A DNA stretch of 64,000 bases, taken from assembly GCF_001746295.1 (NCBI RefSeq), contig NZ_MJAH01000006.1:532187-596186 (forward strand), in the 5' to 3' direction. Position numbers and translations under genes: made by a program. Each line of letters opens with the position of its first letter. The first letter of the stretch is position 1. The notes beneath the pieces are model-generated. The model did not search any database. It was not told the origin of the DNA and was given only the letters and a program-made list of their open reading frames with translations. Source of the DNA: Streptomyces sp. LUP47B (GTDB lineage Bacteria; Actinomycetota; Actinomycetes; Streptomycetales; Streptomycetaceae). Shown here one piece after another: positions 48,609-58,511 of this stretch.

Positions 48609-49643
48609 ATGGGTGACGTGACGGATATACGCGAGCGGCGGGGCCCGGCGACGCTGGCTCCTCGGGCGTCGTACGAGAGGAGTGAGGGTCGGGCCGTGTC
48701 GCTGTTCTGGCGGATCTTCTCGCTCAACGCCGCGGGCCTCGTCGTCGCCACCGCGCTGCTGCTGGGCCCGGTCACGGTGTCGACGCCCGTCCGGCAGGGA
48801 GAGGTCGTGGTCGTCCTCGGCGGGCTCGCTCTGCTGCTGGCCGCCAACGCTGTCGTGCTGCGGGTCGGGCTCATCCCGCTCCAGCGCCTCGGGCACGCCA
48901 TGGCAGCCGCCGATCTGCTGCGTCCCGGGGTGCGTGCGCCCGTCTCCGGTCCTTCCGAGACGGCCGCGCTGATCACGACGTACAACACCATGCTCGACCG
49001 GCTGGAGGCCGAGCGGGCGACCGGCGCGGCCCACGCGCTCTCCGCGCAGGAGAGGGAGCGGCATCGCATCGCGCGGGAGCTTCACGACGAGGTCGGGCAG
49101 ACGTTGACCGCCGTGCTGCTCCAGCTGAAGCGGGTTGCCGACCGGGCGCCGGAAGAGCTGCGGGAGGAAGTGGGGCAGGCGCAGGAGGCGACCCGGGCCG
49201 GGCTCGACGAGATCCGTCGGATCGCTCGGCGGCTGCGGCCCGGGGTGCTGGAGGAGCTGGGGCTGCCGAGTGCGCTGCGGTCCCTGGCGGCCGAGTTCAC
49301 CACGCACGGGCTGACCGTGCGCCATCACGTCGGCGGCGATCTGCCCCTGCTGACCGAGGAGTCGGAACTGGTCGTCTACCGGGTGGCCCAGGAGGGCCTG
49401 ACCAACACCGCGCGGCACTCCGCCGCCGACCACGCCGAAGTGCGGCTCCAGCCGGTCGCCGGGGGTGTCGAGCTCCTCGTGCGCGACAACGGCAGTGGGC
49501 TGGGCGGGGCGGTCGAGGGAGCCGGGATACAGGGCATGCGGGAGCGGGCGCTGCTGGTCGGCGCGGTGTTCTCGGTGGCGCCGGGGCCCGGACGCGGGAC
49601 GGATGTGCGCTTGCGGATACCGGTCGTGGCAGGGGTGCGCTGA
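48609..49643 (+). CDS. NarL-type membrane sensor kinase
   Basis: A 344-residue kinase with two membrane helices near the N-terminus (about residues 35-85), a short HAMP-like linker, HisKA_3 with ERHRIARELHDEVGQTLTAVLLQL (phospho-acceptor His), and a HATPase with YRVAQEGLTNTARHS and DNGSG...GIQGMRERALLVGG-type motifs. It phosphorylates the LuxR-type regulator whose ATG overlaps its stop by one base. The ATG at 48609 lies 6 nt behind TACGGT, with TTGGCA 16 bp further up, so a leaderless mRNA is likely. No ligand-binding domain is evident. Confidence 0.92.
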   Translation: MGDVTDIRERRGPATLAPRASYERSEGRAVSLFWRIFSLNAAGLVVATALLLGPVTVSTPVRQGEVVVVLGGLALLLAANAVVLRVGLIPLQRLGHAMAAADLLRPGVRAPVSGPSETAALITTYNTMLDRLEAERATGAAHALSAQERERHRIARELHDEVGQTLTAVLLQLKRVADRAPEELREEVGQAQEATRAGLDEIRRIARRLRPGVLEELGLPSALRSLAAEFTTHGLTVRHHVGGDLPLLTEESELVVYRVAQEGLTNTARHSAADHAEVRLQPVAGGVELLVRDNGSGLGGAVEGAGIQGMRERALLVGAVFSVAPGPGRGTDVRLRIPVVAGVR

Positions 49644-50296
49644 TGTCCGGGCCGACCCGTGTGCTGCTCGCCGACGACCACACTCTCGTACGGCGGGGGG
49701 TGCGGCTGATTCTGGAGGGGGAGCCGGACCTCACGGTCGTGGCCGAGGCGGGCGACGGCGCGGAGGCGGTGGAGCTGGCACGCGCGCGTGAGGTCGATCT
49801 CGCCGTACTGGACATCGCCATGCCACGGATGACCGGGCTCCAGGCGGCTCGCGAGTTGTCCCGGCGGCTGCCGGACCTGCGGATCCTGATCCTGACGATG
49901 TACGACAACGAGCAGTACTTCTTCGAGGCCCTCAAGGCCGGGGCGAGCGGATACGTCCTCAAGTCCGTCGCCGACCGCGATCTCGTCGAGGCGTGCCGGG
50001 CCGCCGTACGCGACGAGTCCTTCGTCTACCCCGGCGCCGAGCGGGCCCTCGTCCGCTCCTACCTCGACCGGCTGCACCGTGGTGACGACCTGCCCGCGCG
50101 GGCCGTCACCGAGCGCGAGGAGGAGATCCTCAAACTCGTCGCCGAGGGGCACACCACGAAGGAGATCGGCGAGCTGCTGTTCATCAGCGCGAAGACGGTC
50201 GAGCGGCATCGGGCGAATCTGCTGCACAAGCTGGGGATGCGGGACCGGCTGGAGCTGACGCGGTATGCGATACGGGCGGGGCTCATCGACCCTTGA
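49643..50296 (+). CDS. NarL/LuxR-family response regulator
   Basis: A 217-residue regulator: receiver (RVLLADDHTLVRRGVRLIL, Asp in LAVLDIAMPRMTG, Lys in SGYVLKSVADRDL) and a LuxR HTH (about residues 150-212; VTEREEEILKLVAEGHTTKEIGELLFISAKTVERHRANLL). It is translationally coupled to its kinase (TGATG). Its last 14 bp overlap the convergent excalibur gene. Confidence 0.93.
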   Translation: MSGPTRVLLADDHTLVRRGVRLILEGEPDLTVVAEAGDGAEAVELARAREVDLAVLDIAMPRMTGLQAARELSRRLPDLRILILTMYDNEQYFFEALKAGASGYVLKSVADRDLVEACRAAVRDESFVYPGAERALVRSYLDRLHRGDDLPARAVTEREEEILKLVAEGHTTKEIGELLFISAKTVERHRANLLHKLGMRDRLELTRYAIRAGLIDP

Positions 50297-50717
50297 TACG
50301 GGACTGCGGCTGGGTGGCCCGGCGCCGCCGCACCGCGTACGCACCGGCGAGCCCGACCCCGCCGAGTGCCAGTGCCACCCCGATCGCCCGCTCGAAGCCG
50401 GCCGGGCCCACGCTGCCTCCGGAACCGCCCTGGACACCGAGCGTCGGAAGAGCCGTGGCCGGACGAGGCGTGGCCGCACTCACGGCCGAGGTGTCCCTGT
50501 GCGGCAGCACCTCACAGGCGATGCCGTCGTCCCGTCCCCGGTCCTCGTCGAGCCGGTTCGGGTCGGTGGGGTCGAGGTCGAACACCGCCTGCGCGTCCTC
50601 CTGGTAGACGAAGTCGGCGCAGTCGCGGTCGCCTTCAGCGTGTGCGACGCCGGTCAGCGGTCCTGCGGTCGCCAGGAGCGCCACCGCGGCGCCGGTGAGC
50701 GTGATGCGTATTCCCAT
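50283..50717 (-). CDS. Excalibur calcium-binding domain secreted protein
   Basis: A 144-residue protein with a signal peptide (residues 1-27, ending AHA), an excalibur domain (about 30-70; DRDCADFVYQEDAQAVFDLDPTDPNRLDEDRGRDDGIACE, with the DxDxDG-like loop and paired Cys), a Pro/Thr/Gly linker and a C-terminal helix (about 110-130) followed by an Arg-rich tail, so it is probably anchored with the domain outside. The ribosome site GAAAGG is 8 nt before the ATG. Confidence 0.88.
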   Translation of the reverse strand: MGIRITLTGAAVALLATAGPLTGVAHAEGDRDCADFVYQEDAQAVFDLDPTDPNRLDEDRGRDDGIACEVLPHRDTSAVSAATPRPATALPTLGVQGGSGGSVGPAGFERAIGVALALGGVGLAGAYAVRRRRATQPQSRIKGR

Positions 50718-50818
50718 GGGTCGTGCCTTTCGGGTGGGGCCTGAACAGCCGTCACCGCGACCCTAGGGACGCGCCCCGGCGTCCGGCCCGTTGTGCTGGG
50801 CCGAACGGGCGCGCGTCG

Positions 50819-53707
50819 TCACAGGAGTTCGTCCCAGTCCTCGTCGAAGTCCGCGGGGTTCAGGAAGAGCACGTCCGGCGGCTGGTCCGGGCCCCGCAGC
50901 GACTGTTCCGTCCAGATGCACTTGCCCGTGGGGGTGTAGCGGGCGCCCCAGCGGGTGGAGAGGGCCGAGATGAGCTGCAGACCCCGGCCGCCCTCGTCGG
51001 TCTCCGTGGCGCGGCGGATACGGGGCATGGTCTGGCTGCCGTCGTAGACCTCGCAGATCAGCTCGGTGGTGTGCAGAAGGCGCAGGCGGACGGGACCGCG
51101 GGCATGCCGGACGACGTTGCCGACCAGTTCGCTGACCAGGAGCTCCGTGGTGGAGGACAGGTCGTCCAGGTCCCAGGCCGAGAGCTGTTCGCGAATGTGG
51201 CGGCGGGCCTGGCTCGCCGCCTTCGGGTCCTCGGGCAGGGACCAGCCGGCCATCCGGTCGGCCGGCAGCGCGTGCAGACGGGCCACCAGGAACGCCGCGT
51301 CGTCGGCCGCCTGCTGGTCCGTCGGCAGGAGACCCGCCGTCAACGTGTCACACAGGCGTTCAAGGTCTACGACGGTCCCGTCGGCGTGGGCGGCGCCGAG
51401 CAGCCGCGCCAGCTCCGCCATGCCCTCGTCGATCTCCCGCTTCGCCGATTCCACCAGCCCGTCGGTGTACAGCACGAGCAGACTGCCCTCGGGCACCTCC
51501 AACTCGGCCGTCTCGAACGGCGGCTTGGCGGCTCCCAGCGGGGGATCGGCGTCCGGCTCGGGGAAGTGCACGGTTCCGTCGGGCCGTACGAGAGCCGGCG
51601 GTGGATGGCCGGCCCGGGCGATGGAGCAGACCCGGGTCGTCGGGTCGTAGAGCGCGTACAGACAGGTGGCGTACGACGCCTCGCCCATGGCGCCCACGAT
51701 GTCGTTGAGGTGGCCGAGGATCTCGCCGGGCGGCAGCTCCAGGTCGGCCAGGGTGTGCACCGCGGTGCGCAGCCGGCCCATGGTGGCCGCCTCCGGCAGA
51801 CCGTGGCCCATCACGTCGCCGACGACCAGCGCGACCTGGCCGCCGGACAGCGGGATGAGGTCGTACCAGTCGCCGCCCACGTCCGCGCCCGGTCCGGCCG
51901 GCAGATAGCGCGCGGCCGCCGTGCAGGCGGGCAGGTCGGGCAGCGCCTGGGGGAGCAGACTGCGCTGGAGTTCCCGGGACCGGGTGTGCTCGGCGTCGTA
52001 GAGCCGGGCCCGCTCCAGGGACTGGGCGACGAGGGCGGTGATCGTGGTGAGCAGCGCGCGCTCCTCGTCGTCGAGCAGCCGCGGCCGGTCGAAGGAGACC
52101 ACGCACACCCCGAAGGTGTGCCCGGACGCCGTCAGCGGCAGGAAGGCCCAGGACTTCTTCTCGCCATGGGCGGGGAGGCCGGCCAGTTCGGGATAGCGGG
52201 CGGCGTACTCGTGGGCCGAGGACACGAACAGCGGCAGGCCGGACTCGATCGTGTCCCAGGCGGGGTCGCCGGTCGCCGCCCGGGAGCGGCTGTCGAGGAG
52301 GGCCATGAAGTCCTGGGGGTAGCCGACCGCACCGACGTGGTGGAGCCGGTCGCCCTCGCTGACCTGGACGATCAGCCCGGAGGCGGCGAACGGCGGCAGC
52401 ACCCGCCGGGCGACCGCGTCCACCACGTCCCGTGACGTCGTCGCCTTGGCGAGCTCCGTGGTCAGTTCGGCGATCCGCTCCGCCCGTTCGGCCGCGGCCC
52501 GTTCCGTCGCCTGCCGCTCCTCCGCCAGCCGGCGCTTCTCCGTGACGTCCTGGAAGTAGAGGGTGCGGCCGTCGGGCCCCGGCACCAGCCGTACATGCAC
52601 CCGACGCCGGCACTCCGCGACGTACACGTCGAACCCGGCGGGCTTCTCCTGGGCCCCGGCCTCCAGACAGCCCTCCTTCAGGCCCGGGACCTGTCGGGTG
52701 GCCGGCAGGTCCCAGAGCAGACGCCCGAACAGTTCCTCCTCGGAGAAGCCGAGGAAGCGTTCCGCCTCCAGGTTGGCGAAGGTGATCCGCCACTCGTCGT
52801 CCACCGCGAGGAAGCCGTCGCTCATGTGTCTCAGGGCCCTGCTGAGGGCGTCGCGCGCGGTGCGCGACTCGTTGCTCTCCCAGCCCACGCCGATCATCCG
52901 GAGGGGCTCGCCCTGCTCGTCGTAGGTGGCCCGGCCGCGGGCCTGTGTCCAGCCCCAGGTGCCGTCCAGGCGCCGTACGCGGTACTCGGCCTCGTAGACG
53001 CTGTGGTCGAGGATGGCCTGCTGCGCCGCCGCCAGCGTGGGTGCCAGGTCGTCGGGGTGGACGATGCGCATCCAGTTGTCGATCCGGCCGGTGAAGTCGG
53101 TCGGGCGGGTGCCGTACAGCGCCAGGGCGGCCTCGTCCCAGATCAGGTCACCGTTGCGGATGTCCCAGTCCCACGAGCCGACCTGGACCTCCTTCAGTGC
53201 CTGCCGGAGCCGCTCGCCGCCCAGTTCCTCCTGAGAGGGGCCGGAGGGCGGTGGTGCCTGGGCCATGCGGTCCTCGGTCCAGGCGACGACGTCCCGCAGG
53301 AAGTCCCAGTGCCGAGGACTGGGTTCGCCCCGCTCGTCGGCCAGGACGGTCAGCGCGCCGATGCTGCGCCGGCCGCTGAACACCGGGAGGGCGGCGAGGC
53401 CGGTGCCGGGCCAGGGCACCTCCTGCGGTGTGTCCTGGGACAGCGGCACCCAGACGCCCTCGCCCTGCTGGAGCGCGCGGGCCGGGGCCAGAGAGCCCTC
53501 CTGGTCGACGATCTCCCAGGAGCGGGTGAGGGCGGGCGGCAGACCGACGGACGACACCAGGCGCAGCGCGGACATCGGGCCGCGCAGGTGCATGGTCCCG
53601 CCGAGCGCGCTCAGCTCGCCGACCGCATGCCCGAGCGCCAGCCGGAAAACCTCGCTCTCCGTCGCACCAGGGGTGACCGTGCCGAGAAGAGCGAGCCGCG
53701 CGTTCAT
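50819..53707 (-). CDS. GAF-PAS-PAS-GAF-SpoIIE phosphatase-HATPase regulator
   Basis: A 962-residue cytoplasmic protein. In order: GAF (about 1-150), PAS (about 185-290) with PAC-like WGWTQARGRATYDEQGEPLRMIG, PAS (about 300-405), GAF (about 430-590), PP2C/SpoIIE phosphatase (about 610-830; GGDWYDL, GDVMGHG, YTDGLVE) and a C-terminal anti-sigma-type HATPase (about 840-935; ELVGNVVRHA, ETDEGGRGLQL). The domain order is opposite to that of the phosphatase at 2015-4768, where the HATPase is N-terminal. The ATG at 53707 lies 6 nt behind TAGGTT (53719-53714), indicating a leaderless mRNA. Targets are probably anti-anti-sigma factors encoded elsewhere. Confidence 0.9.
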   Translation of the reverse strand: MNARLALLGTVTPGATESEVFRLALGHAVGELSALGGTMHLRGPMSALRLVSSVGLPPALTRSWEIVDQEGSLAPARALQQGEGVWVPLSQDTPQEVPWPGTGLAALPVFSGRRSIGALTVLADERGEPSPRHWDFLRDVVAWTEDRMAQAPPPSGPSQEELGGERLRQALKEVQVGSWDWDIRNGDLIWDEAALALYGTRPTDFTGRIDNWMRIVHPDDLAPTLAAAQQAILDHSVYEAEYRVRRLDGTWGWTQARGRATYDEQGEPLRMIGVGWESNESRTARDALSRALRHMSDGFLAVDDEWRITFANLEAERFLGFSEEELFGRLLWDLPATRQVPGLKEGCLEAGAQEKPAGFDVYVAECRRRVHVRLVPGPDGRTLYFQDVTEKRRLAEERQATERAAAERAERIAELTTELAKATTSRDVVDAVARRVLPPFAASGLIVQVSEGDRLHHVGAVGYPQDFMALLDSRSRAATGDPAWDTIESGLPLFVSSAHEYAARYPELAGLPAHGEKKSWAFLPLTASGHTFGVCVVSFDRPRLLDDEERALLTTITALVAQSLERARLYDAEHTRSRELQRSLLPQALPDLPACTAAARYLPAGPGADVGGDWYDLIPLSGGQVALVVGDVMGHGLPEAATMGRLRTAVHTLADLELPPGEILGHLNDIVGAMGEASYATCLYALYDPTTRVCSIARAGHPPPALVRPDGTVHFPEPDADPPLGAAKPPFETAELEVPEGSLLVLYTDGLVESAKREIDEGMAELARLLGAAHADGTVVDLERLCDTLTAGLLPTDQQAADDAAFLVARLHALPADRMAGWSLPEDPKAASQARRHIREQLSAWDLDDLSSTTELLVSELVGNVVRHARGPVRLRLLHTTELICEVYDGSQTMPRIRRATETDEGGRGLQLISALSTRWGARYTPTGKCIWTEQSLRGPDQPPDVLFLNPADFDEDWDELL

Positions 53708-53876
53708 GGAGGGAACCTATCGTTCCCGTTTCCGTTCGAAACCTGCTTCACCGTTTCCGACGAGCTGCTTCCCGTCCCTCCGTTACCTCAACTCCCCATC
53801 TTTCACAGGAAGTTGCCGAAATCCCGGCCGTGTACCGTGCCGTCGGAGGGGGCAGTCTCCGATCATGAGGAGTGGC

Positions 53877-54950
<1,074 letters not shown>

Positions 54951-54953
54951 GAA

Positions 54954-54981
54954 GAGGCCGGTGCGCGCTCGCACCGGCCTC
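54954..54981. terminator. Bidirectional hairpin between rutA and argG
   Basis: Perfect 12-bp arms GAGGCCGGTGCG and CGCACCGGCCTC around CGCT, placed 3 nt after rutA and about 30 nt after the convergent argG stop. Confidence 0.82.
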
Positions 54982-55010
54982 GCTCACGAGGTGACCTGTC
55001 CGGAGGTGCC

Positions 55011-56465
55011 TCAGTCCGTGCCGAACTCCATCGCCGCCCGGTCCAGCAGGGCCTCGTCCTCCGAGACCTCGCCGCGGGAGGCGATCGCCTCGGCGCCGCC
55101 TTCGGGGAGTTCCGGCATGGTGCCGATCAGGCCCGTGGCCGCCGCCTGGGAGGCACCGATGGTGGGGCTGCCGGTGCCGATCAGGCCGAGGCCGGCGTAC
55201 TGCTCCAGCTTGGCGCGGGAGTCGGCGATGTCGAGGTTGCGCATGGTGAGCTGGCCGATCCGGTCGACCGGGCCGAAGGCCGAGTCCTCGGTCCGCTCCA
55301 TCGACAGCTTGTCCGGGTGGTACGAGAACGCCGGGCCCGTGGTGTCGAGGATCGAGTAGTCCTCGCCGCGCCGCAGACGCAGGGTGACCTCGCCGGTGAT
55401 CGCCGCGCCCACCCAGCGCTGGAGCGACTCGCGGATCATCAGGGCCTGCGGGTCCAGCCAGCGGCCCTCGTACATGAGACGGCCCAGGCGCCGGCCCTCG
55501 TTGTGGTACTGGGCGACGGTGTCCTCGTTGTGGATCGCGTTGACGAGACGCTCGTACGCCGCGTGCAGCAGGGCCATGCCGGGCGCCTCGTAGATGCCAC
55601 GGCTCTTCGCCTCGATGATCCGGTTCTCGATCTGGTCGGACATGCCGAGGCCGTGCCGGCCGCCGATCGCGTTGGCCTCCATGACCAGGTCGACGGCGGA
55701 GCCGAACTCCTTGCCGTTGATGGTCACCGGGCGGCCCTGGTCGAAGCCGACCGTGACGTCCTCGGGGGCGATCTCGACCGACGGGTCCCAGAACTTGACG
55801 CCCATGATCGGCTCGACGGTCTCGATGCCGGTGTTGAGGTGCTCCAGGGTCTTGGCCTCGTGCGTGGCGCCCCAGATGTTGGCGTCGGTGGAGTACGCCT
55901 TCTCCGTCGAGTCCCGGTACGGCAGCTGGTGCGCGACCAGCCACTCGGACATCTCCTTGCGGCCGCCGAGCTCGGTCACGAAGTCCGCGTCCAGCCAGGG
56001 CTTGTAGATCCGCAGGTTCGGGTTGGCGAGCAGGCCGTAGCGGTAGAACCGCTCGATGTCGTTGCCCTTGAAGGTCGAACCGTCGCCCCAGATCTGGACG
56101 TTGTCCTCCAGCATCGCCCGGACCAGGAGCGTGCCGGTGACGGCGCGGCCCAGGGGCGTGGTGTTGAAGTACGCCCGCCCGCCCGAGCGGATGTGGAACG
56201 CCCCGCAGGTGAGCGCGGCCAGTCCCTCCTCGACCAGCGCGGCACGGCAGTCGACCAGGCGCGCGATCTCGGCGCCGTAGGCCTGCGCGCGGCCGGGCAC
56301 CGAGTCGATGTCGGGCTCGTCGTACTGGCCGATGTTCGCGGTGTAGGTGCAGGGGATGGCGCCCTTGTCGCGCATCCACGCGACCGCGACGGAGGTGTCG
56401 AGACCGCCGGAGAAGGCGATGCCGACGCGCTCGCCGGCGGGGAGGGACGTGAGGACCTTGGACAT
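55011..56465 (-). CDS. argG: Argininosuccinate synthase of the long (E. coli-like) type
   Basis: A 484-residue ArgG that condenses citrulline and aspartate with ATP. The ATP pyrophosphatase motif is AFSGGLDTSVAV. Other segments track the E. coli-type enzyme: FNTTPLGRAVTGTLLV, IWGDGSTFKGNDIERFYRYGLL, NRIIEAKSRGIYEAPGMALLH, DRIGQLTMRNLDI. Most actinomycete ArgG proteins are the shorter type of about 400 residues, so this may be a second, horizontally acquired or ancient paralogue. No other arginine gene is adjacent. The ATG at 56465 lies 6 nt behind CATAAT. Upstream in-frame ATGs (56480, 56483) are alternatives. Confidence 0.92.
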   Translation of the reverse strand: MSKVLTSLPAGERVGIAFSGGLDTSVAVAWMRDKGAIPCTYTANIGQYDEPDIDSVPGRAQAYGAEIARLVDCRAALVEEGLAALTCGAFHIRSGGRAYFNTTPLGRAVTGTLLVRAMLEDNVQIWGDGSTFKGNDIERFYRYGLLANPNLRIYKPWLDADFVTELGGRKEMSEWLVAHQLPYRDSTEKAYSTDANIWGATHEAKTLEHLNTGIETVEPIMGVKFWDPSVEIAPEDVTVGFDQGRPVTINGKEFGSAVDLVMEANAIGGRHGLGMSDQIENRIIEAKSRGIYEAPGMALLHAAYERLVNAIHNEDTVAQYHNEGRRLGRLMYEGRWLDPQALMIRESLQRWVGAAITGEVTLRLRRGEDYSILDTTGPAFSYHPDKLSMERTEDSAFGPVDRIGQLTMRNLDIADSRAKLEQYAGLGLIGTGSPTIGASQAAATGLIGTMPELPEGGAEAIASRGEVSEDEALLDRAAMEFGTD

Positions 56466-56474
56466 AGGAAGATT

Positions 56475-56498
56475 ATGCATCACCTCGCATGGTCATGC
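56475..56498 (-). promoter_or_regulatory. Candidate ArgR operator ahead of argG
   Basis: ATGCAT (56475-56480) and the palindrome GCATG-GT-CATGC (56487-56498) lie 10-33 bp upstream of the argG ATG, at a spacing like that of paired ARG half-sites with TGCAT cores. The CATAAT hexamer just downstream would be occluded by a bound repressor. Confidence 0.4.
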
Positions 56499-56638
56499 AA
56501 AGCCCCTGGTGTCACCCCTCACGTGATTCACGTCATCGTGGCGCTGACCCGCGGCGGGCGTGGGGTCGTCCTCGGGGTGGGCGCTCTGGCGGTGCCGGCC
56601 CGGGCCGTGCCGCTCTCGCAAGCGCCTACCCTTGACCC

Positions 56639-58165
56639 ATGACCATCAGCAGCGACCGGAGCCCGGCAGTGGACGTTTCATCTCCGAAAACATATGAAGT
56701 GCGCACTTACGGGTGCCAGATGAACGTCCACGACTCCGAGCGATTGTCCGGCCTGCTGGAGGAGGCGGGTTACGTGCCCGCTCCCGAGGGTTCCGACGGG
56801 GACGCGGATGTCGTCGTCTTCAACACCTGCGCGGTGCGGGAGAACGCCGACAACCGGCTCTACGGCAACCTCGGCCGGCTCGCGCCGCGAAAGGTCTCGC
56901 GGCCCGGTATGCAGATCGCGGTCGGCGGCTGTCTCGCGCAGAAGGACCGCGACACCATCGTGAAGAAGGCGCCCTGGGTGGACGTCGTCTTCGGCACGCA
57001 CAACATCGGCAAACTGCCGGTCCTGCTGGAACGCGCGCGCGTGCAGGAAGAGGCGCAGGTCGAGATCGCCGAGTCCCTTGAGGCGTTCCCGTCCACGCTG
57101 CCGACCCGGCGCGAGAGCGCCTACGCGGCCTGGGTGTCGATCTCCGTCGGCTGCAACAACACCTGCACCTTCTGCATCGTCCCGGCCCTGCGCGGCAAGG
57201 AGAAGGACCGCCGCACCGGCGACATCCTCGCCGAGATCGAGACACTGGTCGGCGAGGGCGTCTCCGAGATCACGCTGCTCGGCCAGAACGTCAACGCGTA
57301 CGGCTCCGACATCGGCGACCGCGAGGCGTTCAGCAAGCTGCTGCGCGCGTGCGGCGCGATCGAGGGCCTGGAGCGCGTCCGCTTCACCTCCCCGCACCCT
57401 CGCGACTTCACGGACGACGTGATCGCGGCGATGGCCGAGACGCCGAACGTCATGCCGCAGCTGCACATGCCCCTGCAGTCCGGCTCGGACACGGTCCTGA
57501 AGGCGATGCGCCGCTCGTACCGCCAAGAGCGCTACCTGGGGATCATCGAGAAGGTCCGCGCCGCCATCCCGCACGCGGCGATCACCACCGACATCATCGT
57601 GGGCTTCCCCGGCGAGACCGAGGAGGACTTCGAGCAGACCATGCACGTGGTCCGCGAGGCCCGCTTCACGCAGGCCTTCACCTTCCAGTACTCCAAGCGT
57701 CCCGGGACCCCCGCCGCGACCATGGAGAACCAGATCCCCAAGGAGGTCGTCCAGGCGCGCTACGAGCGTCTTGTCGCCCTCCAGGAGGAGATCTCCTGGG
57801 AGGAGAACAAGAATCAGGTCGGCCGCACCCTGGAGCTGATGGTCGCCGAGGGCGAGGGCCGCAAGGACGGCGCCACCCACCGCCTCTCCGGCCGCGCCCC
57901 CGACAACCGCCTGGTCCACTTCACCAAGCCCGACCAGGAGGTCCGCCCCGGCGACGTGGTCACGGTCGAGATCACCTACGCCGCCCCCCACCACCTCCTC
58001 GCCGAGGGCGCCGTCCTCGATGTGCGCCGCACGCGCGCGGGGGACGCGTGGGAGAAGCGGAACGCGGCCGAGGCCGCCGTACCCGCGGGTGTCATGCTGG
58101 GCCTCCCGAAGATCGGGGTTCCCGAGCCGCTGCCGGCGGCCACGGGCGGCTGCGCGGCGCACTGA
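56639..58165 (+). CDS. miaB: tRNA-2-methylthio-N6-dimethylallyladenosine synthase MiaB
   Basis: A 508-residue radical-SAM methylthiotransferase that converts i6A37 to ms2i6A37 in tRNAs reading UNN codons. UPF0004 cysteines are in TYGCQMN, NTCAVREN and GGCLAQ; the radical-SAM motif is CNNTCTFC (about residue 172); the TRAM domain is at about 400-465. The C-terminus extends about 40 residues beyond TRAM. miaA, which makes its substrate, is 2 kb downstream. The ATG lies 6 nt behind TACCCT (56627-56632) without a ribosome site, suggesting a leaderless mRNA. Confidence 0.95.
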   Translation: MTISSDRSPAVDVSSPKTYEVRTYGCQMNVHDSERLSGLLEEAGYVPAPEGSDGDADVVVFNTCAVRENADNRLYGNLGRLAPRKVSRPGMQIAVGGCLAQKDRDTIVKKAPWVDVVFGTHNIGKLPVLLERARVQEEAQVEIAESLEAFPSTLPTRRESAYAAWVSISVGCNNTCTFCIVPALRGKEKDRRTGDILAEIETLVGEGVSEITLLGQNVNAYGSDIGDREAFSKLLRACGAIEGLERVRFTSPHPRDFTDDVIAAMAETPNVMPQLHMPLQSGSDTVLKAMRRSYRQERYLGIIEKVRAAIPHAAITTDIIVGFPGETEEDFEQTMHVVREARFTQAFTFQYSKRPGTPAATMENQIPKEVVQARYERLVALQEEISWEENKNQVGRTLELMVAEGEGRKDGATHRLSGRAPDNRLVHFTKPDQEVRPGDVVTVEITYAAPHHLLAEGAVLDVRRTRAGDAWEKRNAAEAAVPAGVMLGLPKIGVPEPLPAATGGCAAH

Positions 58166-58204
58166 GCCCACGCCGCCGGTCACGCAGGAGAGGCGGGGCG
58201 GGGC

Positions 58205-58501
58205 ATGGGGCGCTGGGTGGTCTTGGTAGACCGTAGCTACGGGGACCATCACGACGTCGACGAAGTGGCGCACTTCGAGGGCACCCGGGAGGAGGCCCGC
58301 GCACGCCTGTACGAGATCGCCTGCACCCACCGTCCGGGCGCCGGGCTGCGCCAGAAGCGTCGGCAGGTCTACCGGATCGGTGACGGGGACGCCTACTACG
58401 CGAACATCGAGGGCATGATGGCCACGTTTCGCGTGGTGTACCGGCTCGGCGAACTGGCATGGAGCACCCATCCCGAGTCCTGGCCCTGGGCCTGGAAGTA
58501 G
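58205..58501 (+). CDS. Conserved small protein of unknown function
   Basis: A 98-residue soluble product beginning MGRWVVLVDRSYGDHHDVDEVAHFEGTREEA in two blocks, with an aromatic C-terminus (STHPESWPWAWK). I do not recognise a family, but the frame has typical coding composition, a GGAGAGG-type ribosome site about 10 nt upstream and sits in the compact miaB-miaA block. A helix-rich middle (EEARARLYEIACTHR) is likely. It ends 10 nt before the dioxygenase-like gene. Confidence 0.75.
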   Translation: MGRWVVLVDRSYGDHHDVDEVAHFEGTREEARARLYEIACTHRPGAGLRQKRRQVYRIGDGDAYYANIEGMMATFRVVYRLGELAWSTHPESWPWAWK

Positions 58502-58511
58502 GCTGCCGATC

